Assembly (NCBI GenBank): GCA_938036435.1
Contig: CALHPU010000069.1
Span: forward strand, 1 to 34,124
Direction: 5' to 3'
Length of the DNA stretch: 34,124 nt
Source of the DNA: an uncultured Pirellulaceae bacterium
GTDB taxonomy: Bacteria > Planctomycetota > Planctomycetia > Pirellulales > Pirellulaceae
Below the pieces are notes generated by a model, which had not been told where the DNA came from, did no database searches, and saw only the letters and a list, made by a program, of their open reading frames with translations. Both the position numbers and the translations under genes were made by a program. Numbering within the stretch: position 1 is the stretch's first letter; each line of letters starts with the position of its first letter. Below are positions 1 to 8,435 of the stretch, one piece after another.

Positions 1-1
1 A

Positions 2-676
2 GGCATTTGGCCGCGAAGTATGTTCCACTACCACGAGGGTGTTCATGAAACAGGCTTGTTTGGACTATCCAATTACTTGATCAAGTTAAGCGTGATACCC
101 ACGCTGTTGTTGATTGGTTTTGCTGGATACGCCGCGTTCCAGTTTTTGACTGATAAAGCTAACAATGCCAAATTCTATATTGGCATGACGATTATGGTGC
201 TCGGTTACTTCGTGGGCGTTGCGGGCGGCGTCGTCTACCAAAACGCGTTCGCCAGTGACTCACATTCTCATGCGGCAGTCCAAGTTGATGGGCCCCTGAT
301 GCTACATGCCGCGATGACCGAAGAGTCGTCTGAGAACGGCGGTGACCACGCTCAAGATCATGCTGATGGCGCCAGTCACTCTAAAGGTAGCGAAGGCGAT
401 CATAGCGGTGATCAGCACGAAGATGTTCCTGCTGGTTCAGCGACTTCGGTTCCAGACAGTGTCGGTATCTTTTTCAGCATTTATTACTGTATGACAGGAC
501 TTCACGCGATTCACATCATCGGCGGCATTATCGCTTTGGCGTGGCTGTATCGACGAAGTCAGTTGGGACATTGGCGAGAGGACTATTTTGGTCCGGTCGA
601 TTACGTCGGACTCTATTGGCACTTGGTCGATTTGATCTGGATTTACTTGTTCCCACTCTTGTATTTGATTGACTAA
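2..676 (+). CDS. Cytochrome c oxidase subunit III (5'-truncated by window edge)
   Basis: C-terminal part of a heme-copper oxidase subunit III, an integral membrane subunit of the aerobic terminal oxidase. The frame is open to the first base: codons before the ATG at 20 read GIWPRS, which resembles the HGI-P stretch that follows the first helices in this family. The ATG at 20 is therefore probably internal and the real start lies upstream. Four membrane segments are visible, near residues 21-42 and 53-73 (counted from the ATG) and in the C-terminal third. That third carries the family-typical [10 protein letters not shown] and [17 protein letters not shown] motifs. Between the second and third segments is a polar His/Asp/Ser-rich loop of about 60 residues, unusual for the family. 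The next gene, subunit IV, starts 11 bases after the stop, so the two are very likely co-transcribed. Family assignment is strong; the 5' extent is inferred. Confidence 0.88.
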   Translation, partial: GIWPRSMFHYHEGVHETGLFGLSNYLIKLSVIPTLLLIGFAGYAAFQFLTDKANNAKFYIGMTIMVLGYFVGVAGGVVYQNAFASDSHSHAAVQVDGPLMLHAAMTEESSENGGDHAQDHADGASHSKGSEGDHSGDQHEDVPAGSATSVPDSVGIFFSIYYCMTGLHAIHIIGGIIALAWLYRRSQLGHWREDYFGPVDYVGLYWHLVDLIWIYLFPLLYLID

Positions 677-687
677 GGCGGTGCCCA

Positions 688-1059
688 ATGGCTGACCACT
701 CACACGATTCACACGACCATCCTTCATTCAATCACCCGGCACCTATCCCGATGCTGTTCGCGGTGTTTGTGGCGCTGGTTGGACTGACGATCGCGACGGT
801 AGTAACGTCCAATATCGAACTGGCGCAATTTGCGTTTCCGGTCGCTATGGTGATCGCTACTCTCAAGGCTTTTTTGGTATGTGCTTTTTTCATGCACATG
901 TGGTGGGACAAGGGGTTTAACATCCTCGTGTTTCTCTCCTCGTTGCTGTTCGTGTCGTTGTTTATCGCTATGACGATGCTGGACACCGGTAGCAACCTTG
1001 AGCAGATCGAGAGCTTTCCAACGACCGAAACATCATCGCTATCGACGACTGAGTATTAG
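688..1059 (+). CDS. Cytochrome c oxidase subunit IV (prokaryotic COX4 type)
   Basis: A 123-residue membrane protein with the size and layout of the small prokaryotic oxidase subunit IV (caa3/bo3-type accessory subunit). It has a His/Asp-rich N-terminus (residues 1-20) and three hydrophobic helices at about 23-41, 51-71 and 77-96. The second helix has the typical ATLKAFLVCAFFMHMWWD pattern. The tail after the third helix is polar and Ser/Thr-rich. The gene begins 11 bases after the subunit III stop and belongs to the same oxidase operon. The subunit helps assembly or stability of the oxidase core and carries no redox centre. The ATG at 688 is the only sensible start. Recognition rests on the helix pattern and the neighbours. 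Confidence 0.88.
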   Translation: MADHSHDSHDHPSFNHPAPIPMLFAVFVALVGLTIATVVTSNIELAQFAFPVAMVIATLKAFLVCAFFMHMWWDKGFNILVFLSSLLFVSLFIAMTMLDTGSNLEQIESFPTTETSSLSTTEY

Positions 1060-1078
1060 ACTTTACACCTAGAGTGGG

Positions 1079-1119
1079 CTTTCGCTCGGCGAAGGAACGA
1101 TACTTTCGCACAGCGAAAG
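1079..1119. repeat. Two tandem small hairpins (REP-like) in an intergenic gap
   Basis: Two related palindromes 24 bases apart. The first, at 1079-1095, has CTTTCGC, loop TCG, and GCGAAGG, allowing one G-T pair. The second, at 1103-1119, is CTTTCGC, loop ACA, GCGAAAG, a perfect 7-bp stem. They lie between the subunit IV stop and the next oxidase gene. They could be a processing or partial termination site that adjusts expression of the third gene, or a REP-type dispersed repeat. No T-run follows, so a classical intrinsic terminator is not indicated. Confidence 0.6.
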
Positions 1120-1195
1120 ATGATGGTTTTGGGTATGGAGTTTAGACGGAGGGAAAAAGCGGTGATCGTCCGAAACGATTCTTGGGGTTCTAGCC

Positions 1196-1831
1196 ATGTT
1201 GAAACAATCTTTGAGAATGGTGCCCGCAAGAAAGGAGCACTATCAAAGTAAGCTGGTGTTCTTGTTGTTCCTCGCATCGCTGGGGATGTTTTTTGTCGCT
1301 AGTTTGATCACGTTTTTGATGGTACGTGATCAAGCGTTCAATCCGATTCCTAATGCTATTCCGGGCTCGTTTCTTGATCAGGGACCGGAAATCTACCAGC
1401 CACTGAAGATTCCCGGCTCGTTTTGGCTGAGCACAATCGCGCTGATCTTGGTCAGCTTTTTTCTGCATCGCGCTTGCTGGTTGGTCCATCGCGAGCGACA
1501 AAAAGAGTTTCGCTTAGTGTTGGGACTGGCTTGGGTGGCGGCATTCACGTTCACTCTTGTCCAAGGCGTCGGCATGGCATGGTTGTTGGATCAGCACAGG
1601 AGCGTGACCGACGGTTCAATGAAAATCTTCGGCATGTCGTTTACCTTGGCGTTGATCCACGCCCTGCATGTGATCGGCGGGATGGCGTTTCTTGGTTTCG
1701 TAATCTACCAAGCGTATCGCGATCGCTACGATCACGAGCGCCATTTCGCAGTCGACAATTGTGCCAATTACTGGCACTTTCTGGATGTTGTTTGGGTCTG
1801 CATGCTGGTCGTGTTTTTGATCGCGCGATAG
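1196..1831 (+). CDS. Second cytochrome c oxidase subunit III-family protein
   Basis: A 211-residue membrane protein of the heme-copper oxidase subunit III family. Five hydrophobic segments are visible at about 22-42, 76-96, 106-130, 147-171 and 190-210. The segment GMSFTLALIHALHVIGGMAF matches the family signature that includes the conserved His-Val-x-Gly-Gly, and the C-terminal YWHFLDVVWVCMLVVFL matches the usual end of subunit III. It is a distant paralogue of the subunit III gene at the window start, so this operon carries two members of the family; paired long and short subunit III-like genes are common in planctomycete oxidase clusters. The start at 1196 gives a short cytoplasmic lead before helix 1; the ATG at 1217 is an alternative. 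It lies 136 bases after subunit IV, across two small hairpins. Confidence 0.85.
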   Translation: MLKQSLRMVPARKEHYQSKLVFLLFLASLGMFFVASLITFLMVRDQAFNPIPNAIPGSFLDQGPEIYQPLKIPGSFWLSTIALILVSFFLHRACWLVHRERQKEFRLVLGLAWVAAFTFTLVQGVGMAWLLDQHRSVTDGSMKIFGMSFTLALIHALHVIGGMAFLGFVIYQAYRDRYDHERHFAVDNCANYWHFLDVVWVCMLVVFLIAR

Positions 1832-1937
1832 CGCTCATCCTTGGATAGACGCGCTCGAGCGGCAGTCTAATGGAGTCGAAATTGTTCTTGGCGACCTAGA
1901 GAACAGCGTTTCGATCAGGAATTTACCGACTTTGATC

Positions 1938-1966
1938 CTGACCGACCAACATTTGGGTGCTATAAT
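1938..1966 (+). promoter_or_regulatory. Putative sigma70-type promoter
   Basis: A perfect -10 hexamer TATAAT (1961-1966) is preceded at 17 bases by CTGACC (1938-1943), which matches TTGACA at four of six positions. It lies 55 bases before the ATG of the large secreted protein and after the oxidase operon, where a new transcription unit is expected. The call is by motif only. Confidence 0.4.
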
Positions 1967-2020
1967 TGTAAACAATTTGCGAGTCTTCTCCCGCCTAGTC
2001 CTGCCATCAAGGGATTTGAA

Positions 2021-5000
2021 ATGTTATCTACATGTCGAAGTATAAGTCGTCGCTCTTTGGGCTGCAGCTTCTCTGGCAGTCGTAGCTGCGCTACTCTGAT
2101 CATCGTTGTGATTTCGCTGCTTCAATTATCTGGCTTTCTTACAGGTTGCGAAAATCTTCAAGCGGCAACCATCGTTGCTAATGCGTCTGCGACAGGAGTC
2201 CAAAATTGGACCGCCACTTCGACGTGGGTTGGAGGCAACGTCCCCGGCCCCAACGACCGCGCGATTATTCCGCAGAACGCTACAGTGTTGCTTAACGGGA
2301 CGAACCATGTCGTAAAAGAATTGGTTGTTCACGGCACGTTAGTCGCCGAAGAGACTGCTGGAGTTGATCGCGCTCTGATGTCCAATTGGATTCACGTCAA
2401 TAGCGGAGGAGTCTTGCAGATCGGAACGGCAACGGATCGATATGACCAAGCCGAATTTACGATCCTGCTCACCGGTGACAATCCAGCACAAACATTCAAC
2501 ATCGAAACGGCAACGGGCAGCCTTACAATCAGCGACAACGATTCGTTTTTGATGGCCGCTGGCGGGGGGAGGTTGCAGTTTTACGGTGAAGAAAGATTGT
2601 CCTTCACCAAATTGGCTGCGACGGTCAACGCGAACTCCAGCCAGATCTTTGTTTCCAATGTCATCGAACGCAACTTTGACGGAATCACATCAGCGGTCTC
2701 CGACGGTGAGCTAGACTGGGAAGTGGGAGACCAGATTGTGATTGCCAGTTCGTCTGAAGACTATGACGATCAAGAGGTACGAACGATCACTGCGATTACG
2801 AACGTGGGTCTTGGTACCTCTCGTATCACATTGAATGCTCCGTTAAGTCATCGGCACTACGGCGAGATCGAAACTTACAGCAACGACACGCGCGATTGGA
2901 AATTGGATCTTCGGGCCGAAGTTGCGTTGCTCAGTCGCAACGTACGAGTGGAAGGTGAATCCATTCATGACACGGACAATAATTTCGGAGACCGAGCGCG
3001 GTTTAGCTCAACGTTAGGTAGTACCGGTGACGGATTTGGTGGTCATATCATGATCATGGGAACTGCCGGCCAGATCACGGTCGATGGCGTTCAATTGGAC
3101 AAGCTTGGCCAGAGTGGTCGCCTTGGCCGATACCCAATTCACTGGCATGTTGCGGGTGATCGTTCTGGTGATGTGCTGCGACAAACCTGCATTACGAATT
3201 CCAACAATCGCGGCGTTACGATTCATAGCACGCACAATGTTATCGTTCAAGACGTTGTATTGCATGACATTCACGGCCACGGTTTCTTTATGGAAGACGG
3301 CGTGGAAAACGGGAATCAATACATCTCCAATATTGCATTTGGAGTCCATCAGGTCGGGGCCAATGGCGCCAACATTAATTTGAACGACCCGTTCATTGTG
3401 GATACGCATGACCACGTTGGTCAAAACGCATCGCGGTTTGTTAGCTCAGCCGCATATTGGATTACCAACCCCGATAACACATGGATCGGAAACATAAGCG
3501 CTGGCTCGGAGGGAACTGGGTTCTGGTTCATTCTCCCTGACAGCCCGATCGGATCGGCCGCCGGTAATCCTCAATACAACAATGTGCGCCCCGATCGAAC
3601 CAATCTGCGGCAGTTCGATTTTAACTCCTCCCATTCGTCACCAGCTGGTTTGAACTTTGATCGTGGTTCGGACTTGGAAGTACCCGTTGGAGCCACACTC
3701 AAAGCGAATTTTGCTGGAGATAACTGGTTACCGTCAGCAGAACCTCAAATCAACAACTTCACTGCCTACCAGCACAATGTGGCGATCTATCATCGAGGCT
3801 TCGATGCCAACTTTCATGATAACCGAATCGCCGATTGTAATATCGGAACCTTCATTACGTTTACCCAACGGATCACCGATACGCTGTACGTTGGTCACTC
3901 GCGCGGCAACGCCGATCAGTCAGATTCGGTGACGGGCCACACGATCTATGATGGTGCCAATACGCTTGATGGAATTCACTTTGCCGGATTCGCTGCAAGT
4001 AACGCTCACACCTTCCGCACTAATGGATCCGCGTTGCGGCACACTAGCCACGTAATGAGCAATACCTCTTTCGAAAACGATGGCAGCGCGGGCCATGTTA
4101 GCGTAGGAACTCAAGGCGGCAGCTCGTCACAGACCTCGCCGTTTGATTTGTCACCTGCTTCAATCTACGACGCCGATGGAACCTTGACGGGACATGTTGG
4201 AGGCGGCGCGGGCTGGACGGTGGTGACCAATCATCCGTTTTTCTACGACAGCGACGATATCGTGCCCGGCGGCTGGAATGCAGCGATTTCAGATGACATC
4301 TACGCGATGTTGCACTTCGATCCCAACAATTCTGGTTCTCGATTTCGGGCGACGGCGCCAGATGGGGATCAAATCACCGACGCGGGAACATCCAGACGTA
4401 ATACGCATATCAAAGTTGGCTTTGGTCTTGATCCTGCCGATGACTACCTGATTGATCTGGCAGCTGGATCGATATCAAATCCATTTGATTTCAGGTATTG
4501 GACCAGGACAGGCCCGGCCGGACCGAGTGTTGTGAAATTTATCGGCTTTGGAAATACCCTGAGGCCCCAGAATATGAACCGGGCAACGACCTTAGATCAG
4601 TTAAGGCTCGCAACCGCATCAACTTTTACGGTTGTCAACGGAGATGTTTACATCAAGGCGTTCAGTAATTCAAGCGACGTTCGGATGAGAAGCTTCGCTA
4701 GTACAACGCCCAATGCCAGTGATGATCAAGCCACAACCGACGAGGGAACTCCAGTCACGATTGAAGTGCTTTCCAATGATAGTGACAACGATGGTGATTC
4801 GTTGTCTGTTGTTTCGGTAGGTGGATCTTCGGGAGTTGGAACTGTCGTCGCCGATTATCAAGACGATTACCAAACCGGTACAGTGCCAAGCGGTTGGCAG
4901 TATCTGTGGAACAGTGGCGGAGCATTTGGCGATCCGTCGAATTATTCGGCGTTGCAGTTTGACGTGTGGCGGTACAAACCTGCCAGCATAAACTTTCCCT

Positions 5001-5704
5001 ATCTGGGAGCTTCGTCATCTACTGGCAATGGGTTTGCTCACTCCGGTGATGGAACCGATGAGGGATCGGGAGTTGAGCGTCATGCCATCGCGGCATGGAC
5101 GGTCACCCAAGATGGTGAGTACTCGATTACAGACAGCGTGGTTACCAACAACAACCAATTTTCAGATGGCGTGAATGTAAAAGTGCATGTCACTGGCGGT
5201 TCTGTGTCGACGCTTGAAGTAATCGGTACTCAAGGGTCGGGCAGTTTTGACACCTCTCTGGGTTTCCTAACCGCCGGACAAGTTATTTATGTGGGTGTCG
5301 GTGCGAATGAGGATAAGGGTGGCGATGCATCGAATCCATTTGATTTTTCGATTCGTCGTTCAGAGCCCGTCGGCATTCCTAACGGAACTGTCCAAATCAA
5401 TTCTGACGGGACCGTGACGTATACCCCGATGCCCGGTTTCTCAGGAGTCGATACCTTTAGCTATCAGGTTAGTGATAGCCGAGGCGGATCTGCCTCGGCC
5501 AACATCACCGTAACAACCGAAGCGGTCAATAACATTTTACTGGGTGATGTAAACTTGGATGGCGCCGTTAATTTTTTGGACATAGCGCCTTTCATTTCGA
5601 TCCTGCAAACCGGAGGATACCAAGACGAAGCAGATGTTGACCGAAGTGGTGCTGTGGACTTCTTGGATATTGGTGCCTTCATTAACTTACTTCTGGGCCT
5701 GTAA
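2021..5704 (+). CDS. Large secreted G8-domain/beta-helix protein with C-terminal dockerin
   Basis: An exported protein of 1227 residues, probably acting on or binding polysaccharide outside the cytoplasm. Residues 1-48 form a signal sequence with a basic start and a hydrophobic core at about 24-40. LTGC at 40-43 fits a lipobox, although signal peptidase I cleavage after LQA (48) is also possible. Residues 60-155 match a G8 domain (WVGG..PGPND, then a run of beta strands ending ILLTGD). About 200-620 is a parallel beta-helix with GRLGRYPIHWH at 367-376, a pattern shared with animal CEMIP/TMEM2. A cadherin-like repeat spans about 898-935 and 1120-1165, split by a roughly 185-residue Trp/Tyr-rich insert. 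A type I dockerin occupies 1172-1227 with two Ca-loop motifs, DVNLDGAVNFLDI and DVDRSGAVDFLDI. The enzymatic activity, if any, is unknown. It has its own promoter-like sequence, and AAGGGA lies 6 bases before the ATG. Confidence 0.85.
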   Translation: MLSTCRSISRRSLGCSFSGSRSCATLIIVVISLLQLSGFLTGCENLQAATIVANASATGVQNWTATSTWVGGNVPGPNDRAIIPQNATVLLNGTNHVVKELVVHGTLVAEETAGVDRALMSNWIHVNSGGVLQIGTATDRYDQAEFTILLTGDNPAQTFNIETATGSLTISDNDSFLMAAGGGRLQFYGEERLSFTKLAATVNANSSQIFVSNVIERNFDGITSAVSDGELDWEVGDQIVIASSSEDYDDQEVRTITAITNVGLGTSRITLNAPLSHRHYGEIETYSNDTRDWKLDLRAEVALLSRNVRVEGESIHDTDNNFGDRARFSSTLGSTGDGFGGHIMIMGTAGQITVDGVQLDKLGQSGRLGRYPIHWHVAGDRSGDVLRQTCITNSNNRGVTIHSTHNVIVQDVVLHDIHGHGFFMEDGVENGNQYISNIAFGVHQVGANGANINLNDPFIVDTHDHVGQNASRFVSSAAYWITNPDNTWIGNISAGSEGTGFWFILPDSPIGSAAGNPQYNNVRPDRTNLRQFDFNSSHSSPAGLNFDRGSDLEVPVGATLKANFAGDNWLPSAEPQINNFTAYQHNVAIYHRGFDANFHDNRIADCNIGTFITFTQRITDTLYVGHSRGNADQSDSVTGHTIYDGANTLDGIHFAGFAASNAHTFRTNGSALRHTSHVMSNTSFENDGSAGHVSVGTQGGSSSQTSPFDLSPASIYDADGTLTGHVGGGAGWTVVTNHPFFYDSDDIVPGGWNAAISDDIYAMLHFDPNNSGSRFRATAPDGDQITDAGTSRRNTHIKVGFGLDPADDYLIDLAAGSISNPFDFRYWTRTGPAGPSVVKFIGFGNTLRPQNMNRATTLDQLRLATASTFTVVNGDVYIKAFSNSSDVRMRSFASTTPNASDDQATTDEGTPVTIEVLSNDSDNDGDSLSVVSVGGSSGVGTVVADYQDDYQTGTVPSGWQYLWNSGGAFGDPSNYSALQFDVWRYKPASINFPYLGASSSTGNGFAHSGDGTDEGSGVERHAIAAWTVTQDGEYSITDSVVTNNNQFSDGVNVKVHVTGGSVSTLEVIGTQGSGSFDTSLGFLTAGQVIYVGVGANEDKGGDASNPFDFSIRRSEPVGIPNGTVQINSDGTVTYTPMPGFSGVDTFSYQVSDSRGGSASANITVTTEAVNNILLGDVNLDGAVNFLDIAPFISILQTGGYQDEADVDRSGAVDFLDIGAFINLLLGL

Positions 5705-5727
5705 GCAATTTGAAGCTGGCCTAGCCA

Positions 5728-8433
5728 ATGACAGATGAGATCGATGATCAAGCTGCGGAGGCATTTCCGGTGATTGAGGCTGCCAACGAGGGTGTTGAAT
5801 CTAAGCCAAGGTCGTTGTGGCCGATTGGATCTACAGTTGCTGCTGCTTTATCGTTGGCGTTTGCTGCCACAGCAGCACTGTTGAGCCTGCAGGAGAAAGC
5901 GCCAATATCGGTTGCTCAACGCTTGCCCGGGGATGACATAACTTTAGTGCGTGGCTTGGCCGATAACGAACCGGTAGTTCCTGAGACGGTTTCTTTCGAC
6001 CAGCATGTTCGGCCAATTCTTTCTGAAAATTGTTACTATTGTCATGGCCCTGATCCCAATCATCGCCAAGCTGGCTTGCGGCTTGATACGGCCGAAGGTT
6101 TTGAGTTTGTATTGGATATCGAGAATCCACCAAACAGTGAGATGATCTCGCGGGTTCATTCCGATGACGCTGAGGAATTGATGCCGCCCCCTAATTCGGG
6201 CCGAATTGTTTCAGAATATGAAAAAGAGATTTTGCAGAAGTGGATTGAGCAAGGTGCCGTCTACGAACCGCATTGGGCATTCACTGCCCCCCAGAAAATG
6301 CCCTTGCCGGATGTCAAAGATCGAGGCTGGGTCAGGAATGAAGTAGACCATTTCATTACCGCTCGCTTGGAGCAAGAGGGTATCGAACCCTCGCCACGTG
6401 CCGAACCTAGAGTTTTGGCGCGCAGACTGTATCTGGATTTAATCGGGTTGCCACCAACGTTGGAGCAGGTGAAAACGTTTGTCGCCGAATATTCATTAGA
6501 TGCAGACCTAGCAATTGAAACGCTGGTTGATCAACTGCTGGCAAATCCTCATTATGGAGAGCGCATGTCGCTACCGTGGTTGGATGCGGCTCGGTACGCA
6601 GACTCAAACGGGTTTCAGCAAGACGGCGATCGTCATCAATGGCCTTGGCGAGACTGGGTGGTTAACGCCCTGAATGACAATATGCCATTTGATCAGTTCA
6701 CGATCGAACAGTTGGCGGGTGACCTGCTCGAATCTCCAACCAATGATCAGTTGATTGCTACGGCATTTAATCGAAATCACATGATTAACGGCGAGGGTGG
6801 TGCGATCGCCGAGGAGCAGCGCAACAACTATGTTTTCGATAGGGTCGACACCACCGCAACGACTTGGTTGGGAATGACGATGGCGTGCGCTCAGTGCCAT
6901 GACCATAAATATGACCCGATTACGCAGAAGGATTACTATCGATTTTTCGCCTACTTCAACAATATCGAAGAAAACGGAGGGGTTAACTTTCGCGCGGGAA
7001 GATTGCAGTACGGAAATCCCGTGTTGAAACTACCGACCGATGACCAAACTGCTAAACTCAAAGAGTTTGACAAGAAGATAAAGCCAATCCGAGCGTTGCT
7101 CGATGCTGACGATGACGAGATCACTGTCGCAATGAAGGAGTGGGAAATTGAAGCACTTAAAAACCCTCCAGAAAAACTAAACCGTGATCTCTTTCGAATA
7201 TTGAAGCTCCCATTTAATGAGCGAAGTGCTGGCGAAATCATCAAGCTAAAAGACTATTTTCTGCTCAATTTTGCCGCCGACAAGTGGAAGGAACCAGCAA
7301 AGAAACTCAAGGGTTTCGAAGACCAGCGGAAGGAGATCCAATCGCAGATAACCACCGTGATGATAATGCGCCAGCGGAAGAAAAGGCGGACCACAACCCT
7401 GTTTCATCGGGGTGAGTACGCGCAAAAAGGAGAGAAGATTTCTCCTGGAGTACCCAGCTTTTTGCCAAAAGTGGGCGATGGCCAGCACAAAGATCGCCTA
7501 TCGCTGGCCCGCTGGTTTGTCGATCCTAACAATCCGCTTACCAGTCGCGTGACGGTCAATCGCTACTGGCAAACGTTCTTCGGTACGGGCTTGGTAAAAA
7601 CGTCAGAGGATTTTGGTGTTCAAGGAGAGTTACCTAGCCATCGAGAGCTTTTAGACTGGCTGGCTGTTGATTTTATGGAAAACGATTGGGATGTGAAACG
7701 CATCCACCGGATGATGGTGACCTCGGAGACCTACTTGCAAAGCTCGCGCCATCGCAAAGACCTCATGGAAATAGATCCGGAGAATCGCTTGCTTGCTCGC
7801 AGCCCGCGATTCCGATTGCCATCGCTGTTGATTCGTGATGCGGCACTGAGCGTCTCCGGGTTGTTGAATAACAGTATGGGTGGCAAACCTGTTTATCCTT
7901 ATCAGCCTGTAGGATTATGGAAGGAATTCAGTCTAGAACGTTTTTCTTACCAACCATCAACTGGCGAAGACCTTTATCGACGAAGCTTGTACACATTTTG
8001 GAGAAGGACAGTTGCGCCCCCAAATCTGTTTGATGCGGCCAACCGACAGAATTGCATTGTCAATTCTTCACTGACTAACACGCCCCTACACGCGCTGGTG
8101 ATGTTGAATGATCCAACTTTTGTCGAGGCCAGTCGAGCTTTAGCCCAGAAGGTCACCGAGAAAAATACTGGCAATGACCAAGGAATTCTTAAGAAAGGGT
8201 TCGCGACCGCAATGGGGCGACAACCGACTCCCAAAGAATTGGGTTCTTTGATTGCTGCACTGGTCGACGGCAGGCGGCATTTCTCCAGCCACTACGATGA
8301 CGCGCGGAAACTGCTGGACATTGGTGAGTCGGGAAAGTTGCCTAAAGAAAAAGACGATCTCGTCGAATTAGCCGCCTTAACCTGCGTAATGCAAGTCGTA
8401 ATGAACACCGACGAATTTATGACTAGGGAGTAG
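5728..8433 (+). CDS. Planctomycete cytochrome c / DUF1549 / DUF1553 protein
   Basis: A 901-residue protein of the planctomycete-specific PSCyt1-PSCyt2(DUF1549)-PSD1(DUF1553) family. An N-terminal hydrophobic segment (33-54) anchors or exports it. The PSCyt1 region follows, with FDQHVRPILSENCYYCHG; the C102-x-x-C105-H106 is a c-type heme site. DUF1549 covers about 180-420 (VDHFITARLEQEGIEPSP, YLDLIGLPPT) and contains a second CxxCH at 387-391. DUF1553 covers about 590-880 (LARWFVDPNNPLTSRVTVNR, SHRELLDWLA). No laminin-G-like module is present between the domains, unlike many relatives. The biochemical role is unknown; such genes are usually paired with DUF1501, as here, where the partner begins 2 bases after the stop. 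It starts 23 bases after the dockerin gene, so the three genes may share a transcript. Confidence 0.9.
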   Translation: MTDEIDDQAAEAFPVIEAANEGVESKPRSLWPIGSTVAAALSLAFAATAALLSLQEKAPISVAQRLPGDDITLVRGLADNEPVVPETVSFDQHVRPILSENCYYCHGPDPNHRQAGLRLDTAEGFEFVLDIENPPNSEMISRVHSDDAEELMPPPNSGRIVSEYEKEILQKWIEQGAVYEPHWAFTAPQKMPLPDVKDRGWVRNEVDHFITARLEQEGIEPSPRAEPRVLARRLYLDLIGLPPTLEQVKTFVAEYSLDADLAIETLVDQLLANPHYGERMSLPWLDAARYADSNGFQQDGDRHQWPWRDWVVNALNDNMPFDQFTIEQLAGDLLESPTNDQLIATAFNRNHMINGEGGAIAEEQRNNYVFDRVDTTATTWLGMTMACAQCHDHKYDPITQKDYYRFFAYFNNIEENGGVNFRAGRLQYGNPVLKLPTDDQTAKLKEFDKKIKPIRALLDADDDEITVAMKEWEIEALKNPPEKLNRDLFRILKLPFNERSAGEIIKLKDYFLLNFAADKWKEPAKKLKGFEDQRKEIQSQITTVMIMRQRKKRRTTTLFHRGEYAQKGEKISPGVPSFLPKVGDGQHKDRLSLARWFVDPNNPLTSRVTVNRYWQTFFGTGLVKTSEDFGVQGELPSHRELLDWLAVDFMENDWDVKRIHRMMVTSETYLQSSRHRKDLMEIDPENRLLARSPRFRLPSLLIRDAALSVSGLLNNSMGGKPVYPYQPVGLWKEFSLERFSYQPSTGEDLYRRSLYTFWRRTVAPPNLFDAANRQNCIVNSSLTNTPLHALVMLNDPTFVEASRALAQKVTEKNTGNDQGILKKGFATAMGRQPTPKELGSLIAALVDGRRHFSSHYDDARKLLDIGESGKLPKEKDDLVELAALTCVMQVVMNTDEFMTRE
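8425..8430 (+). promoter_or_regulatory. Ribosome binding site supporting a GTG start
   Basis: AGGGAG lies 5 bases before the GTG at 8436, inside the end of the preceding gene. It supports GTG rather than a downstream ATG as the start of the DUF1501 gene and suggests translational coupling. Confidence 0.55.
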
Positions 8434-8435
8434 CC

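Noticed and set aside
2021..2160. Twin-arginine signal on the G8/dockerin protein (SRRSLG)
   Set aside because: The Arg pair is too far from the hydrophobic core and the following residues do not fit the consensus; a Sec-type or lipoprotein signal is more likely.
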